DNA of 64,000 nucleotides from Streptomyces sp. CB01580 (lineage in GTDB: Bacteria > Actinomycetota > Actinomycetes > Streptomycetales > Streptomycetaceae). The notes under the pieces were generated by a model that worked only from the letters and a program-made list of their open reading frames with translations, had not been told where the DNA came from and did not search any database. Positions 56,266 through 64,000 of the stretch are shown here, in pieces. The stretch lies in contig NZ_LIXJ01000003.1 of assembly GCF_001905795.1 (NCBI RefSeq), forward strand, positions 248,001 to 312,000, in the 5' to 3' direction. Positions within the stretch are counted from its first letter, which is position 1. Each line of letters begins with the position of its first letter. The position numbers were made by a program, and so were the translations under genes.

Positions 56266-57330
56266 ATGAACGTTGTGACCCCGGTCGGCGGCGACAGCGT
56301 GGCGGACCGTTCCTGGCCCGGCGTGCTGAACCCGCTGTTGCGCGGCGAGGACCTGAGCGCGGACGACACCGCGTGGGCGATGGACCGCATCATGAGCGGC
56401 GAGGCCACCGACGTGCAGATCGCCGGTTTCGCGGTGGCCCTGCGCGCCAAGGGCGAGACGGTCGACGAGGTGTCCGGCCTGGTGCGCGCGATGTACGAGC
56501 ACGCCAACACCATCGACGTCCCCGGCCGCACGGTCGACATCGTCGGTACCGGCGGCGACCTCGCCAAGACGGTCAACATCTCCACGATGTCGGCGATCGT
56601 CGTCGCGGGCACCGGCGCCAAGGTCGTCAAGCACGGCAACCGCGCCTCCTCGTCGGCGAGCGGCTCCTCCGACGTGCTGGAGAAGCTCGGCGTCAACCTG
56701 GACCTCGGCGCGCGGCGCGTGGTCGAGGTCGCCGAGGAGGCGGGCATCACCTTCTGCTTCGCCGTGAAGTTCCACCCGGCGCTGCGGTACGCGGCCCGCG
56801 CCCGCAAGGAGCTGGGAGCCCAGACCACGTTCAACGTCCTCGGCCCGCTCACCAACCCGGCCCGGGTGCGCGCCCAGGCCGTCGGCGTCGCCGATCCGCG
56901 GATGGCGCCCATCGTCGCCGGCGTCCTCGCCGAACGGGGCAACTCGGCGCTCGTCTTCCGCGGCGACGACGGGCTCGACGAACTGACGACGACCGCGACC
57001 TCACGGGTCTGGGTGGTCCGCGACGGAGCGGTGCGCGAGGAGGCGTTCGACCCGCGCGACATAGGTCTGGCACTGGTCCCGGCCCAGGCGCTGCGCGGCG
57101 GCGACCCCTCGTACAACGCGGACGTGGCCCGCCGGGTGCTGGCCGGTGAGCACGGGCCCGTACGGGAGGCCGTGCTCCTCAACTCGGCCGCGGCGCTGGT
57201 GGCCCTGGAGCCGACGGACGGCACGCTGAACGAGCAGCTCGCCGCCGGGATCCGGAAGGCCGCCGAGTCCATCGACTCCGGGGCGGCACGGCGCGCGCTG
57301 GAGCGCTGGGTGGCGGCGAGCAACGCCTGA
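56266..57330 (+). CDS. trpD: Anthranilate phosphoribosyltransferase
   Basis: 354 residues from the ATG at 56266 with GGAG upstream. It transfers phosphoribose from PRPP to anthranilate in tryptophan synthesis. Landmarks: [16 protein letters not shown] (PRPP loop), [44 protein letters not shown] and [14 protein letters not shown]. No other trp gene is adjacent, so this is an orphan trpD location common in streptomycetes. Its own terminator follows. Confidence 0.96.
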   Translation: MNVVTPVGGDSVADRSWPGVLNPLLRGEDLSADDTAWAMDRIMSGEATDVQIAGFAVALRAKGETVDEVSGLVRAMYEHANTIDVPGRTVDIVGTGGDLAKTVNISTMSAIVVAGTGAKVVKHGNRASSSASGSSDVLEKLGVNLDLGARRVVEVAEEAGITFCFAVKFHPALRYAARARKELGAQTTFNVLGPLTNPARVRAQAVGVADPRMAPIVAGVLAERGNSALVFRGDDGLDELTTTATSRVWVVRDGAVREEAFDPRDIGLALVPAQALRGGDPSYNADVARRVLAGEHGPVREAVLLNSAAALVALEPTDGTLNEQLAAGIRKAAESIDSGAARRALERWVAASNA

Positions 57331-57393
57331 GAGCCTGTCGGGTGAGCCGCGATCGGACATCCGACAGCCTCTGAACCGAGGGAATATGACGCA

Positions 57394-57422
57394 GGGCGCG
57401 GTCCGGATCCTGGACCGCGCCC
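57394..57422 (+). terminator. Terminator after trpD
   Basis: A perfect 11-bp stem (GGGCGCGGTCC with GGACCGCGCCC) and a 7-nt loop, followed by TT. Confidence 0.78.
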
Positions 57423-57456
57423 TTGCGCGTTCGCATCCGTATGGCAGGATGCAGGC

Positions 57457-57585
57457 AGGTCATGAGTGACAGCGACTACGGCCCCGGCCCGCTGTCCGGC
57501 AACCCTCCGTCCGTGGCGGGGTGCCCCGGGTGAAGACCAGGCCGCAGGCAGCGAGGTCTGCGGCAAGCGCGGGCCCCTCGGCATC
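57457..57585 (+). promoter_or_regulatory. SAM-IV riboswitch
   Basis: The sequence matches the actinomycete SAM-IV class as I know it: AGGTCATGAGTG at the start, GGCAACCCTCC, GGGGTGCCCCGGGTGA, the closing GACC at 57535-57538 pairing with GGTC at 57458, then a helix GCCGCAG/CTGCGGC and the pseudoknot-like AAGCGCGGG. These riboswitches bind S-adenosylmethionine and shut off sulfur-metabolism genes. It controls the SufS-like gene downstream. A covariance-model search for RF00634 would confirm. Confidence 0.88.
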
Positions 57586-57629
57586 AGTGAATGCCAACCC
57601 CCGGGGTCCTGGTCCCTAGGGAGTCTCTT

Positions 57630-57650
57630 GTGAGCACGCGAATGCGCTAG
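57630..57650 (+). CDS. Six-residue upstream ORF (MSTRMR)
   Basis: GTG at 57630, preceded by GGGAG with 8-nt spacing, reads six codons to TAG at 57648-57650. The TAG lies in the CTAG left end of the palindromic element. It sits between the SAM-IV riboswitch and the SufS-like gene. It may be a leader peptide; coding of so short a frame cannot be proven from one sequence. Confidence 0.5.
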   Translation: MSTRMR

Positions 57651-57812
57651 GGCCTGTTCTGGGTTCGCCCGCGGCGTCGCGGCGTCCGGCATCGTCGCCT
57701 CCCGCGTTGTCGTCGGTCGCCGACGCCCCGCGTCGACTCCCTCCTCCGCCTTGGATTCGACGGCACCGGACGCCGCTCCTCGCTCCACGGGCGAACCCAG
57801 AACAGGCCCCAG
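57647..57812. mobile_element. 166-bp palindromic (MITE-like) element, copy B
   Basis: Outer arms of 28 bp (CTAGGGCCTGTTCTGGGTTC onward and the complement ending at 57812) match with two differences. The length is identical to copy A. Interior blocks such as CGTCCGGCA and CGGACG-CGCTCCT match copy A at nearly the same offsets, but the arms are unrelated. Removing it leaves CGAATGCGCTAGGGCTCTC, so it appears to have entered at a CTAG. No coding capacity. Confidence 0.7.
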
Positions 57813-57910
57813 GGCTCTCTCGCCCTTTTCCGCGCCCTTCTTCTCTTTCCGCTGCGCTGCCGCGTATCCGCCGGCGCATGCGTTTCGCCTGCCTTCTACG
57901 GGAGTTCGCC

Positions 57911-59275
57911 ATGTCTGTCCTCACCGCTGCCGCCGACCAGTCGCTTTGTGCCCCTCTGTCGGTTCTGGGAAGGGATGTAACGGTTCCGCTGGTCACGGGT
58001 GGTGAAGTCACCTATGCCGCGCTCGACTACGCCGCCAGCGCCCCGGCCCTCCAGCGCGTCTGGGACGACGTCGCCGCGTACGCCCCGTACTATGGCAGCG
58101 TCCACCGCGGCGCCGGGTACCTCTCGCAGCTCTCCACGGACCTCTTCGAGAACAGCCGCGAGACCGTCGCGCGGTTCCTCGGCTGCCGCCCCGACGACCA
58201 GGTCGTCTTCACCCGCTCGACCACCGATTCGCTCAACCTGCTGGCCGCGGTGGTCCCCGCCGACTGCCAGGTGTTCGTGTACGAGACTGAGCACCACGCC
58301 TCGCTGCTACCGTGGCGCGACGCCCGGGTGACGTACCTGAACGCCCCGCGCACCCCGGCCCAGGCCGTCGAGACGCTGGAGCGGGCGCTCGCCGACCGTG
58401 ACCCCTACGGTCCCGCGCTGGTCTGCGTCACCGGCGCCTCCAACGTCACCGGTGAACTGTGGCCGGTCAAGGAACTGGCGGCCGCCGCCCACGCGCACGG
58501 CGCCCGGATCGTGCTGGACGCCGCGCAGCTCGCCCCGCACCACCCCGTCGACATCACCGACCTGGACGTCGACTGGGTCGCCTTCTCCGGGCACAAGCTG
58601 TACGCGCCGTTCGGCTCGGGCGTGCTCGCGGGCCGGGCCGACTGGCTCCGGGACGCCGAGCCGTACCTGGCCGGCGGCGGCGCCTCGCGCAAGGTCGCCC
58701 GCCGGGCCGACGGTGGTGTGGACGTCGAGTGGCACACCACCTCGGCCCGTCACGAGGCCGGTTCCCCCAACGTCATCGGCGTGTACTCCATCGCCTCCGC
58801 CTGCAAGGCGCTCACCGAGGCGGGCTTCGACGACCTGGTCGCCCGGGAGCAGCACCTCGTCGCCGCCGTCCGTGCCGGGCTCGCCGAGGTCCCCGAGGTC
58901 ACGGTGCTCTCGCTGTTCGGTGACGACGCCCCGCGGGTCGGTGTCATCTCGTTCGTGGTGGAGGGCTGGAACAGCTCGCACTTCGCCGCGGCGCTCTCCG
59001 CCGAGTACGGCATCGGGGTGCGCGACGGACTGTTCTGCGCCCACCCGCTGGTCCGTACGCTGCTGGGCAGCGACCCGCAGGAGGTCGGCGAGTGCGGCGC
59101 TCCCGAGGCCGCGCCGGGAGAAAGGCCGCTCAACGCGATCCGGGTGAGCTTCGGCGCCGGTACGCCCGACGAGCACATCGAGCGCTTCGTACGGGCGGTC
59201 AAGGAGCTGGTCGGCCAGGGTGCCCGGTGGACGTACCGTACCGAGGGCGGTCGCTGCGTGCCGGACCGGGGCTGA
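57911..59275 (+). CDS. SufS-like cysteine desulfurase family (aminotransferase class V)
   Basis: 454 residues from the ATG at 57911 with GGGAG upstream; an in-frame ATG at 57878 is less likely. The PLP lysine 229 lies in FSGHKLYAPFGSG, and the SufS-type cysteine 376 in VRDGLFCAHPL; other landmarks are YYGSVHRGAGYLS, ETEHHASLLPW and VLDAAQLAPH. It probably mobilises cysteine or another sulfur compound. Control by a SAM-IV riboswitch places it in sulfur amino acid metabolism rather than Fe-S assembly; no suf genes are adjacent. A 20-bp terminator stem follows. Confidence 0.9.
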   Translation: MSVLTAAADQSLCAPLSVLGRDVTVPLVTGGEVTYAALDYAASAPALQRVWDDVAAYAPYYGSVHRGAGYLSQLSTDLFENSRETVARFLGCRPDDQVVFTRSTTDSLNLLAAVVPADCQVFVYETEHHASLLPWRDARVTYLNAPRTPAQAVETLERALADRDPYGPALVCVTGASNVTGELWPVKELAAAAHAHGARIVLDAAQLAPHHPVDITDLDVDWVAFSGHKLYAPFGSGVLAGRADWLRDAEPYLAGGGASRKVARRADGGVDVEWHTTSARHEAGSPNVIGVYSIASACKALTEAGFDDLVAREQHLVAAVRAGLAEVPEVTVLSLFGDDAPRVGVISFVVEGWNSSHFAAALSAEYGIGVRDGLFCAHPLVRTLLGSDPQEVGECGAPEAAPGERPLNAIRVSFGAGTPDEHIERFVRAVKELVGQGARWTYRTEGGRCVPDRG

Positions 59276-59280
59276 GAGCG

Positions 59281-59325
59281 CGTGACCCCGGTGGAGGCGG
59301 CGGGGCCGCCTCCACCGGGGTCACG
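59281..59325. terminator. Bidirectional terminator
   Basis: A perfect 20-bp stem (CGTGACCCCGGTGGAGGCGG with its complement) and a 5-nt loop between convergent genes. Confidence 0.92.
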
Positions 59326-59336
59326 GGAGGTGGACG

Positions 59337-59618
59337 CTACGCGTCGAGGCCGATGTTGAAGGCGGCCTCCAGGTCGTGCTGCGAGTACGTGCGGAAGGCC
59401 ACGTGCGTGTCGGTGGCCTCGACGCCGGGGATCTTGCTGATCCGGCCGGGGATGACGTCCGCCAGGTCGTCGTGCCGGGCCACCCGGACCATGGCGATCA
59501 GGTCGTAGGTGCCGGTGACGGAGAAGACCTCGCTGACGTTGTCCAGCGCGGCGATGGCCTCGGCGATCTCGGGAATCCGGTCCACGCTGGTCTTGATGAG
59601 CACGATCGCGCTGATCAC
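59337..59618 (-). CDS. Stand-alone Lrp/AsnC ligand-binding (RAM) protein
   Basis: 93 residues (MISAIVLIKTSVDRIPE), the complete alpha-beta RAM domain without a DNA-binding part: VSEVFSVTGTYDLIAMVRV and VEATDTHVAFRTY are typical. Such proteins form oligomeric rings that bind amino acids and may modulate full-length Lrp proteins. Its ATG overlaps the rhomboid stop (ATGA), so it is the second gene of a coupled pair. Confidence 0.92.
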   Translation of the reverse strand: MISAIVLIKTSVDRIPEIAEAIAALDNVSEVFSVTGTYDLIAMVRVARHDDLADVIPGRISKIPGVEATDTHVAFRTYSQHDLEAAFNIGLDA

Positions 59619-60367
59619 GGCTGGTTCTCTCCCTCGGTGGCCGCTGCTGGGGCCTTCACTCTATCCGCACGCCGGTAGCGCCCCCATGCGTAGAGGAAGC
59701 CGAGCGCGAAGCCGACCACATGGGCCAGATAGGCCACGCCGGGCCCGCCGTCGCCGGAGTTCCGGACCGCCAGCCACTGCAGGACGAACCAGAAGATCAG
59801 GACGATCCAGGCGGGGAAGCGCAGCGGCAGGAAGAAGAGGAACGGGAACAGGCTGGTGACCCGGGCCCTGGGGAACAGGTACAGGAAGGCCCCCAGCACC
59901 GCCGAGATGGCCCCCGAGGCGCCGACCAGTGTCTGGTCGGACGTGGCGTGCGCGGCGGCGTATGCGGTCAGCGCGAGATAGCCGCACACCACGTAGAAGA
60001 GGGTGAACTCGGCGCGGCCCATGCGCTCCTCGGTCATCGCCCCGAACACGTACAGGAACAGCATGTTCCCGAGCAGATGCAGCCAGCTGCCGTGCACGAA
60101 GAGGGCGGTGAGCGGGGTGAGCAGGACGCGCCCGGAGCCGTTCCACAGCTCGTTCGGGATCACCCCCCAGCGTTCGAAGTAGCCGGCCTGCGCGGCGAGC
60201 ACGGCGTCGGCGGTGCCCTGGGGCGGGCGGAGGCCGGAGAGCGGGCCGAGCACGAAGATCAGGCAGCACAACGCGATCAGGGTGTGGGTGACCAGCGGGC
60301 CGCCGGAGGTGACCGTCCGTAGGAGTCCGCTGGTCAGCCTGCCGGCCGCAACTCGCAGATCGATCAT
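59615..60367 (-). CDS. Rhomboid-family intramembrane serine protease
   Basis: 250 residues from the ATG at 60367. Six to seven membrane helices with the catalytic GASGAISAVLG (Ser in GxSG) and the His in YLAHVVGFALG; also HLLGNMLFLYVFG, the conserved helix-2 HxxxN-type motif. It cleaves membrane-anchored substrates. Coupled to the RAM gene downstream. A longer frame upstream has no rhomboid similarity. Confidence 0.94.
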   Translation of the reverse strand: MIDLRVAAGRLTSGLLRTVTSGGPLVTHTLIALCCLIFVLGPLSGLRPPQGTADAVLAAQAGYFERWGVIPNELWNGSGRVLLTPLTALFVHGSWLHLLGNMLFLYVFGAMTEERMGRAEFTLFYVVCGYLALTAYAAAHATSDQTLVGASGAISAVLGAFLYLFPRARVTSLFPFLFFLPLRFPAWIVLIFWFVLQWLAVRNSGDGGPGVAYLAHVVGFALGFLYAWGRYRRADRVKAPAAATEGENQP

Positions 60368-60565
60368 GAACAGAGCATGACGCAAGTGGAGGGAACGGGA
60401 CAGACCGCCTCGCCGTGTCGGGCGGACACGGCGAGGCCGTAGGGTTGAGAGGGGCCGGTGGTGAGCAGAGCGGCCCCTCGCACGGCAGGACGATCCGCAG
60501 TTCGACGGCGCACCGCGAGATCCTTGGAACAGACGGCACCAGGCTCGACGAAAGAGGACGCAACG

Positions 60566-60808
60566 ATGACGACGGTTCCGCAGCCGACCGACGGGACCCG
60601 CTGGCGCTGCACGCTCTGCGGAAATCTCACGCGTTTCGACGTGACGCGTTCCTCCAAGGTCGTCGAGTACGTCCATCTCGACCTGGCCGGGGAAGCAACC
60701 GTCGAGGAACGCGAGGTGGTCAGTGAGACCATCGAGTCGGTGCGTTGTCGTTGGTGCAACGCGGTGGACCAGATCGAACTGGTCGCCAGGCCGGGTGCCG
60801 ACTCCTGA
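60566..60808 (+). CDS. Small zinc-ribbon protein
   Basis: 80 residues from the ATG at 60566 with GAGGACG upstream. Two CxxC pairs (CTLCGN at 15-18 and CRWCNA at 61-64) can hold one zinc ion, in a ribbon separated by a beta-rich middle part (DVTRSSKVVEYVHLD). Streptomycete family of unknown function. It is 37 bp upstream of the NYN gene on the same strand and probably cotranscribed. Confidence 0.85.
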   Translation: MTTVPQPTDGTRWRCTLCGNLTRFDVTRSSKVVEYVHLDLAGEATVEEREVVSETIESVRCRWCNAVDQIELVARPGADS

Positions 60809-60845
60809 CGGAGCCGCGCACAGACAATCGATTTTGAGGTGACGG

Positions 60846-62213
60846 ATGGTGGAGCGGCCCGCAAGCGGCGCCGAACCGGCCGAGGCGGCCGACGGCGCTG
60901 TCGAGGCGCTCGACCGCCCGCTGCCCGAAGGCGTGCGACGGCGGGTCGTCGCGCTGGTCTCGGACGCGTTCGGCGGTCTGACGGTCGGCGAACTCCCGGC
61001 CCCGCTGCGACAGTACGCCCGCTTCACGCCTACCCGGCGTGCCAAGTTCGCCGGGAACGCGATGGCGGCGGCGCTGGAGAGCGACGCGCTGTTCCGGCAG
61101 CGCATCGGTGAACGGCTGGGGGAGCAGCAGCCGGAGCTGGCCCGTGCCCTGGAGTCCGGTTCGCCGCCCGCGGCCGCCGATCCCGTCGACGTCGCCGCGG
61201 CCGCCTATGTGCTGCGCCCGGTGGGTTGGGTGAAGCTGGTCGCCGCCGCGGGCGAGGAGGTCCAGCGCGCCGAGGCCGAACGCGCCGACGAGGCGAGCCG
61301 CCGCGAGCTGGAGCAGTTGCGCGAGGAGCTCGCCCAGGCCCGTGCCCAGACCAGGAGCGAGACGGAACGGCTGCGCGCCGAACTGGACGCCGCCCGCAAG
61401 GAGGCCGATTCCCTCCAGCGCAAACTGCGCAGTGCGGTCAACGACGTCAGGCGCGGCGAGGCCGCGCTGCGCCGCAGCCGGGCGGAGAGCGATGCCATGC
61501 GCGCCGAGGCGGCCGCCCAGCTCTCCGCGGCGGAGAGCGAGACCCGTCGGCTCAAGGCGCGGCTCGGCGAGGCCGAGGCGTCCGCCGAGGCGGGCCGCAG
61601 GGCCGCGCGGGAGGGCCGCTCGGTCGAGGACATGCGACTGCGGCTGCTGCTGGACACGGTGCTCGACGCGGCCCGGGGGCTGCGCCGTGAACTGGCCCTG
61701 CCCCCGGCCTCGATCCGTCCGGCAGACGGGGTCGACGCGGTCGAACCCGGTCGGATGTCGCCCAAGGACATTGCCGCCAGGGCGCTTTCGGAGACCGATC
61801 CGGCCCTGCTCGACCAGTTGCTCGCGCTGCCGCAGGCGCACCTGATCGTGGACGGCTACAACGTCACCAAGACCGGCTATCCCCAACTGCCCCTGGAGAA
61901 GCAGCGCTTGAGGCTGCTGGGCGGTCTCTCGGTGCTCGCCGCGCAGAGCGGCGCGGAGATGACCTGTGTCTTCGACGGGGCCGAACTCGCCGCCCCGGTG
62001 CTGCTCGCGCCGCCGCGCGGCGTCCGCGTGCTGTTCAGCAAGCCGGGCGTGACCGCCGACGAGCTGATCCGCCAACTGGCCCGCGCCGAACCGCCGGGAC
62101 GCCCGGTCGTGGTGGTCTCCACCGACCGCGAGGTCGCCGACGGGGTGGCGAAGGCGGGCGCCCGGCCCGTCGCGTCCGCCTTGCTCCTGAAGCGTCTTTC
62201 GCGCGTCTCATGA
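60846..62213 (+). CDS. NYN-domain (PIN-like) protein with coiled coil
   Basis: 455 residues. The N-terminal 100 are helical; a coiled coil (about 140-260: RRELEQLREELAQARAQT, LRAELDAARKEADSLQRKL) follows; the C-terminal NYN nuclease-like domain (about 330-455) has the signature HLIVDGYNVTKTGYP, the acidic CVFDGAEL and VVVSTDREVADG. NYN proteins of the YacP type process or degrade RNA. It follows the zinc-ribbon gene. No partner nuclease is nearby. Probably RNA metabolism; target unknown. Confidence 0.9.
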   Translation: MVERPASGAEPAEAADGAVEALDRPLPEGVRRRVVALVSDAFGGLTVGELPAPLRQYARFTPTRRAKFAGNAMAAALESDALFRQRIGERLGEQQPELARALESGSPPAAADPVDVAAAAYVLRPVGWVKLVAAAGEEVQRAEAERADEASRRELEQLREELAQARAQTRSETERLRAELDAARKEADSLQRKLRSAVNDVRRGEAALRRSRAESDAMRAEAAAQLSAAESETRRLKARLGEAEASAEAGRRAAREGRSVEDMRLRLLLDTVLDAARGLRRELALPPASIRPADGVDAVEPGRMSPKDIAARALSETDPALLDQLLALPQAHLIVDGYNVTKTGYPQLPLEKQRLRLLGGLSVLAAQSGAEMTCVFDGAELAAPVLLAPPRGVRVLFSKPGVTADELIRQLARAEPPGRPVVVVSTDREVADGVAKAGARPVASALLLKRLSRVS

Positions 62214-62493
62214 CGGTTGTCACGACTCGCCGGGTTTCACGGAACGGACCGTCAGGCCGCCGCTACGGCCTGTGTGATATGGGTAAAGAAGTACCTGCTG
62301 TGGTGAGATTTTTCCGGTGAGGATTTGAACTGATCACAAGTTGGTCACTAGGGTCACCATCGAACCTTCGCTCGGTTGATCACCCATCCGGGGTGACGGC
62401 GAAGGAACCGCCGAGTCCGTGACATGCACGGAGCCGGGGACCCGAGCCCCCCACAGCCCGGTAGGCGGCCGGAGGAAGAAGGAGATCGCCTTC
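62214..62493. other. Regulatory leader upstream of the NlpC/P60 gene
   Basis: 280 bp. The first part (about 62220-62340) contains an A/T-richer stretch near 62270-62335 that should be the promoter; the rest is a structured leader with a probable c-di-AMP riboswitch. Confidence 0.6.
62365..62475 (+). promoter_or_regulatory. Probable ydaO-type c-di-AMP riboswitch
   Basis: Helices CCTTCGC/GCGAAGG (62365-62371 with 62399-62405), TCACCC/GGGTGA, the conserved-looking ACCGCCGAGTCCG and CGGAGCCGGGGACCCGAG blocks resemble the ydaO/yuaA class. In Actinobacteria this class precedes cell-wall hydrolase genes such as rpfA and NlpC/P60 members, as here. Exact boundaries are uncertain. Confidence 0.6.
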
Positions 62494-63534
62494 GTGGCGT
62501 CCCACCGTCGTCCCAAGCAGCCGAGCCGCGCCCGTGTGACCGTGCTCACCGCGACCGCCGCCGCAGCCGTGGCCCTGTCCTCCCAGGCGGCCCAGGCCGA
62601 CCCCAAGCCCTCCAAGAGCGAGGTCAAGGCGGAGATCGACAAACTCGGCCATGAGGCCGGCGAGGCCAACGAGCAGTACTACGGAGCCAAGGAGAAGCAG
62701 CAGAAGCTGGAGAAGGAAGTCAGCGCGCTGCAGGACAAGGTGGCCCGCGGCCAGCAGGAGATCAACAACCTGCGCAGCGGCCTCGGTTCGCTCGCCGCCG
62801 CGCAGTACCGCTCCGGTGGCCTCGACCCGTCGGTGCAGCTCTTCCTCTCCTCCAACCCGGACACCTTCCTCGACGAGGCCTCCGCGCTGGACCAGTTGAC
62901 GGCCAAGCAGGCCGATGCGCTCCGGGAGATCCAGGAGAAGCAGCGGGTCCTCGCGCAGCAGCGCAAGGAGGCCCAGGACAAGCTGGGCGACCTCTCGGAC
63001 GCCCGCAAGGTGATGGGCGAGAAGAAGAAGCAGCTCCAGACCAGGCTCGCCAAGGCGCGCCAGCTGCTCAACACTCTGACCGCGGCCGAGCGCGCGAAGA
63101 TGCAGGAGGCCGAACAGCGCGCCAGCAGCCGCGCCAGCCGCGACGCCGTCGACCGGGTCGATCTGGGCAACGAGGTCCCCGCCTCCGCCCGCGGCGCGGC
63201 CGCCCTGAGCGCCGCCTCCACCAAGGTGGGCAAGCCGTACGCCTCCGGCCACACCGGCCCCAACTCCTTCGACTGCTCCGGGCTGACCCAGTGGGCCTAC
63301 GCGCAGGCCAGCGTCCAGATCTCCCGGGTCACGTACACCCAGGTCAACGACGGCCCCCGGATCGGGCGCGGCGCGCTGAAGCCGGGCGACCTGGTCTTCT
63401 TCAACAACACCTCGCACGTGGGCCTCTACGCCGGCAACAACACCGTGCTGCACGCCCCGTACCCGGGCGCGTACGTCCGCTACGAGTCGATGAACACCAT
63501 GGGCAGCTTCCAGTTCGGCGTGCGCGTCGCCTGA
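62494..63534 (+). CDS. NlpC/P60 (C40) peptidoglycan hydrolase
   Basis: 346 residues from a GTG at 62494, nine bases after GGAG. A signal peptide ends near QAAQA (about residue 32); a long coiled-coil region (40-220) positions the enzyme; the C-terminal NlpC/P60 domain has Cys261 in SFDCSGLTQWAYAQ, His308 in TSHVGLYAG and His320. It cleaves stem peptides in the wall. RipA-like layout. A paralogue begins 236 bp downstream. Confidence 0.94.
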   Translation: MASHRRPKQPSRARVTVLTATAAAAVALSSQAAQADPKPSKSEVKAEIDKLGHEAGEANEQYYGAKEKQQKLEKEVSALQDKVARGQQEINNLRSGLGSLAAAQYRSGGLDPSVQLFLSSNPDTFLDEASALDQLTAKQADALREIQEKQRVLAQQRKEAQDKLGDLSDARKVMGEKKKQLQTRLAKARQLLNTLTAAERAKMQEAEQRASSRASRDAVDRVDLGNEVPASARGAAALSAASTKVGKPYASGHTGPNSFDCSGLTQWAYAQASVQISRVTYTQVNDGPRIGRGALKPGDLVFFNNTSHVGLYAGNNTVLHAPYPGAYVRYESMNTMGSFQFGVRVA

Positions 63535-63577
63535 CGACGCCCGAACGGGCGAATTCCCGCGCCCCGCACTACGGCCC

Positions 63578-63610
63578 GCCCCGCCGGAGACCACAGGTCA
63601 CCGGCGGGGC
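63578..63610 (+). terminator. Terminator after the NlpC/P60 gene
   Basis: A 10-bp stem (GCCCCGCCGG with CCGGCGGGGC) and a 13-nt loop, followed by pyrimidine-rich sequence. Confidence 0.65.
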
Positions 63611-63770
63611 GCCCGCTTTCCCGCCCGTCCGGCCGCCCGGCGAGGTCCTTGGTCGCCGCCAGGCCGTACGACTACTGTCTGCCTGCTGTGCGGCTCCCGT
63701 CGTCGGTCCGCCCGCCCGGGCGGCAGGGGCCGCGCACATCCGCGTACAGCGGAAGGGAGTGCGGTGTCCT

Positions 63771-64000
63771 GTGGTGTCCCATCGCCGTTCCATACAGCCC
63801 GGTCTCAACCGGGGTGCCCACGCCACCGTTCTGTCGGCCGCGGCGGCGACCGCCGCCGCCACGCTCGGGGCGGCCACCGCGAACGCCGAACCGCAGGACA
63901 CGCCCCGGAGCGTGAAGGCCCGGATCGACCGGCTGTACGTCGAGGCCGAGCGTGCCACCGAGCAGTACAACAGGGCCGGGGAGGGCGCCGACCGGCTGCG
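63771..64000 (+). CDS. Second NlpC/P60-type hydrolase, cut by window end
   Basis: 76 codons visible from a GTG at 63771 (AAGGGAG upstream). The N-terminus (MVSHRRSIQPGLNRGAHATV, then an alanine-rich signal stretch ending in TANAEP) and the first part of the coiled coil (KARIDRLYVEAERATEQYN) are clearly paralogous to the gene upstream. The catalytic domain lies beyond the window, so enzyme identity is inferred from the paralogue. Confidence 0.8.
   Translation, partial: MVSHRRSIQPGLNRGAHATVLSAAAATAAATLGAATANAEPQDTPRSVKARIDRLYVEAERATEQYNRAGEGADRL

Larger units (their letters stand above)
57331..57910. other. Long leader region of the SufS-like gene
   Basis: 580 bp without a large gene, in order: trpD terminator, SAM-IV riboswitch, a six-residue upstream ORF, a 166-bp palindromic element and about 100 bp of pyrimidine-rich spacer before the RBS. 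Each part is listed separately. Confidence 0.7.

Noticed and set aside
57647..57812. Integron attC site
   Set aside because: Although strongly palindromic, there is no integrase gene nearby, no R/L box pattern and no gene cassette arrangement.

Overview
The window is a 64 kb piece of a very GC-rich actinobacterial chromosome, almost certainly Streptomyces or a close relative. The codon third positions are overwhelmingly G/C, GTG starts are common, and several families are typical of the group: a stand-alone AceE, the ctaCDF and ctaE-qcrCAB respiratory genes, a DUF397/DUF5753 regulator pair, PspA-PspAA, and an actinomycete SAM-IV riboswitch. No rRNA, tRNA, CRISPR array or transposase gene was found.

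Layout. 1-11.7 kb: end of a short-chain dehydrogenase, a DUF4240 gene, a WYL regulator, then the 2-oxo-acid dehydrogenase parts aceE, a GntR regulator, a two-lipoyl E2 (sucB) and lpdA, followed by leucyl aminopeptidase. 11.9-20.7 kb: a GH114 lipoprotein, scattered cobalamin genes (cobS, cobT and a fused MBL-CobU) and membrane-lipid genes (an LPG-synthase-like protein overlapping a rhomboid-like partner). 20.7-21.8 kb: a nest of palindromic repeat elements. 21.8-31.7 kb: envelope and stress genes (lipoprotein HtrA-like protease, a methyltransferase, DUF3043, PspA/PspAA, a two-component pair and an RND transporter).

31.7-39.7 kb looks like an accessory insert: a DUF397/XRE regulator pair and a small protein, then a translationally coupled pair made of an LCAT-type lipase and a 1691-residue protein with a caspase-like protease, a STAND-type NTPase and about 14 TPR-like repeats. 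This is the best candidate for an undescribed conflict or immunity system.

39.9-56.2 kb returns to core metabolism: nadA, an IscA/ErpA-type protein, a PfkB kinase, a cysteine desulfurase fused to TusA, and the cytochrome c oxidase and bc1 genes. The respiratory genes are in two blocks, ctaC-ctaD-ctaF and ctaE-qcrC-qcrA-qcrB, separated by an L,D-transpeptidase and a receiver-like gene. 56.2-64 kb: trpD, a SAM-IV riboswitch with a six-residue upstream peptide driving a SufS-like enzyme, a Lrp-type RAM protein coupled to a rhomboid protease, a zinc-ribbon/NYN pair, and two NlpC/P60 hydrolases, the first behind a probable c-di-AMP riboswitch and the second cut by the window edge.

Themes linking the genes are oxidative energy metabolism (PDH/ODH, bc1-aa3), sulfur and Fe-S chemistry (two desulfurases, ErpA, NadA, Rieske), and envelope maintenance. 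A second strong non-coding signal is a family of palindromic elements. Two copies are each exactly 166 bp and share an interior but have different arms; one supplies a protease stop codon and the other sits at the stop codon of the riboswitch upstream ORF. Two 54-bp relatives share a loop.
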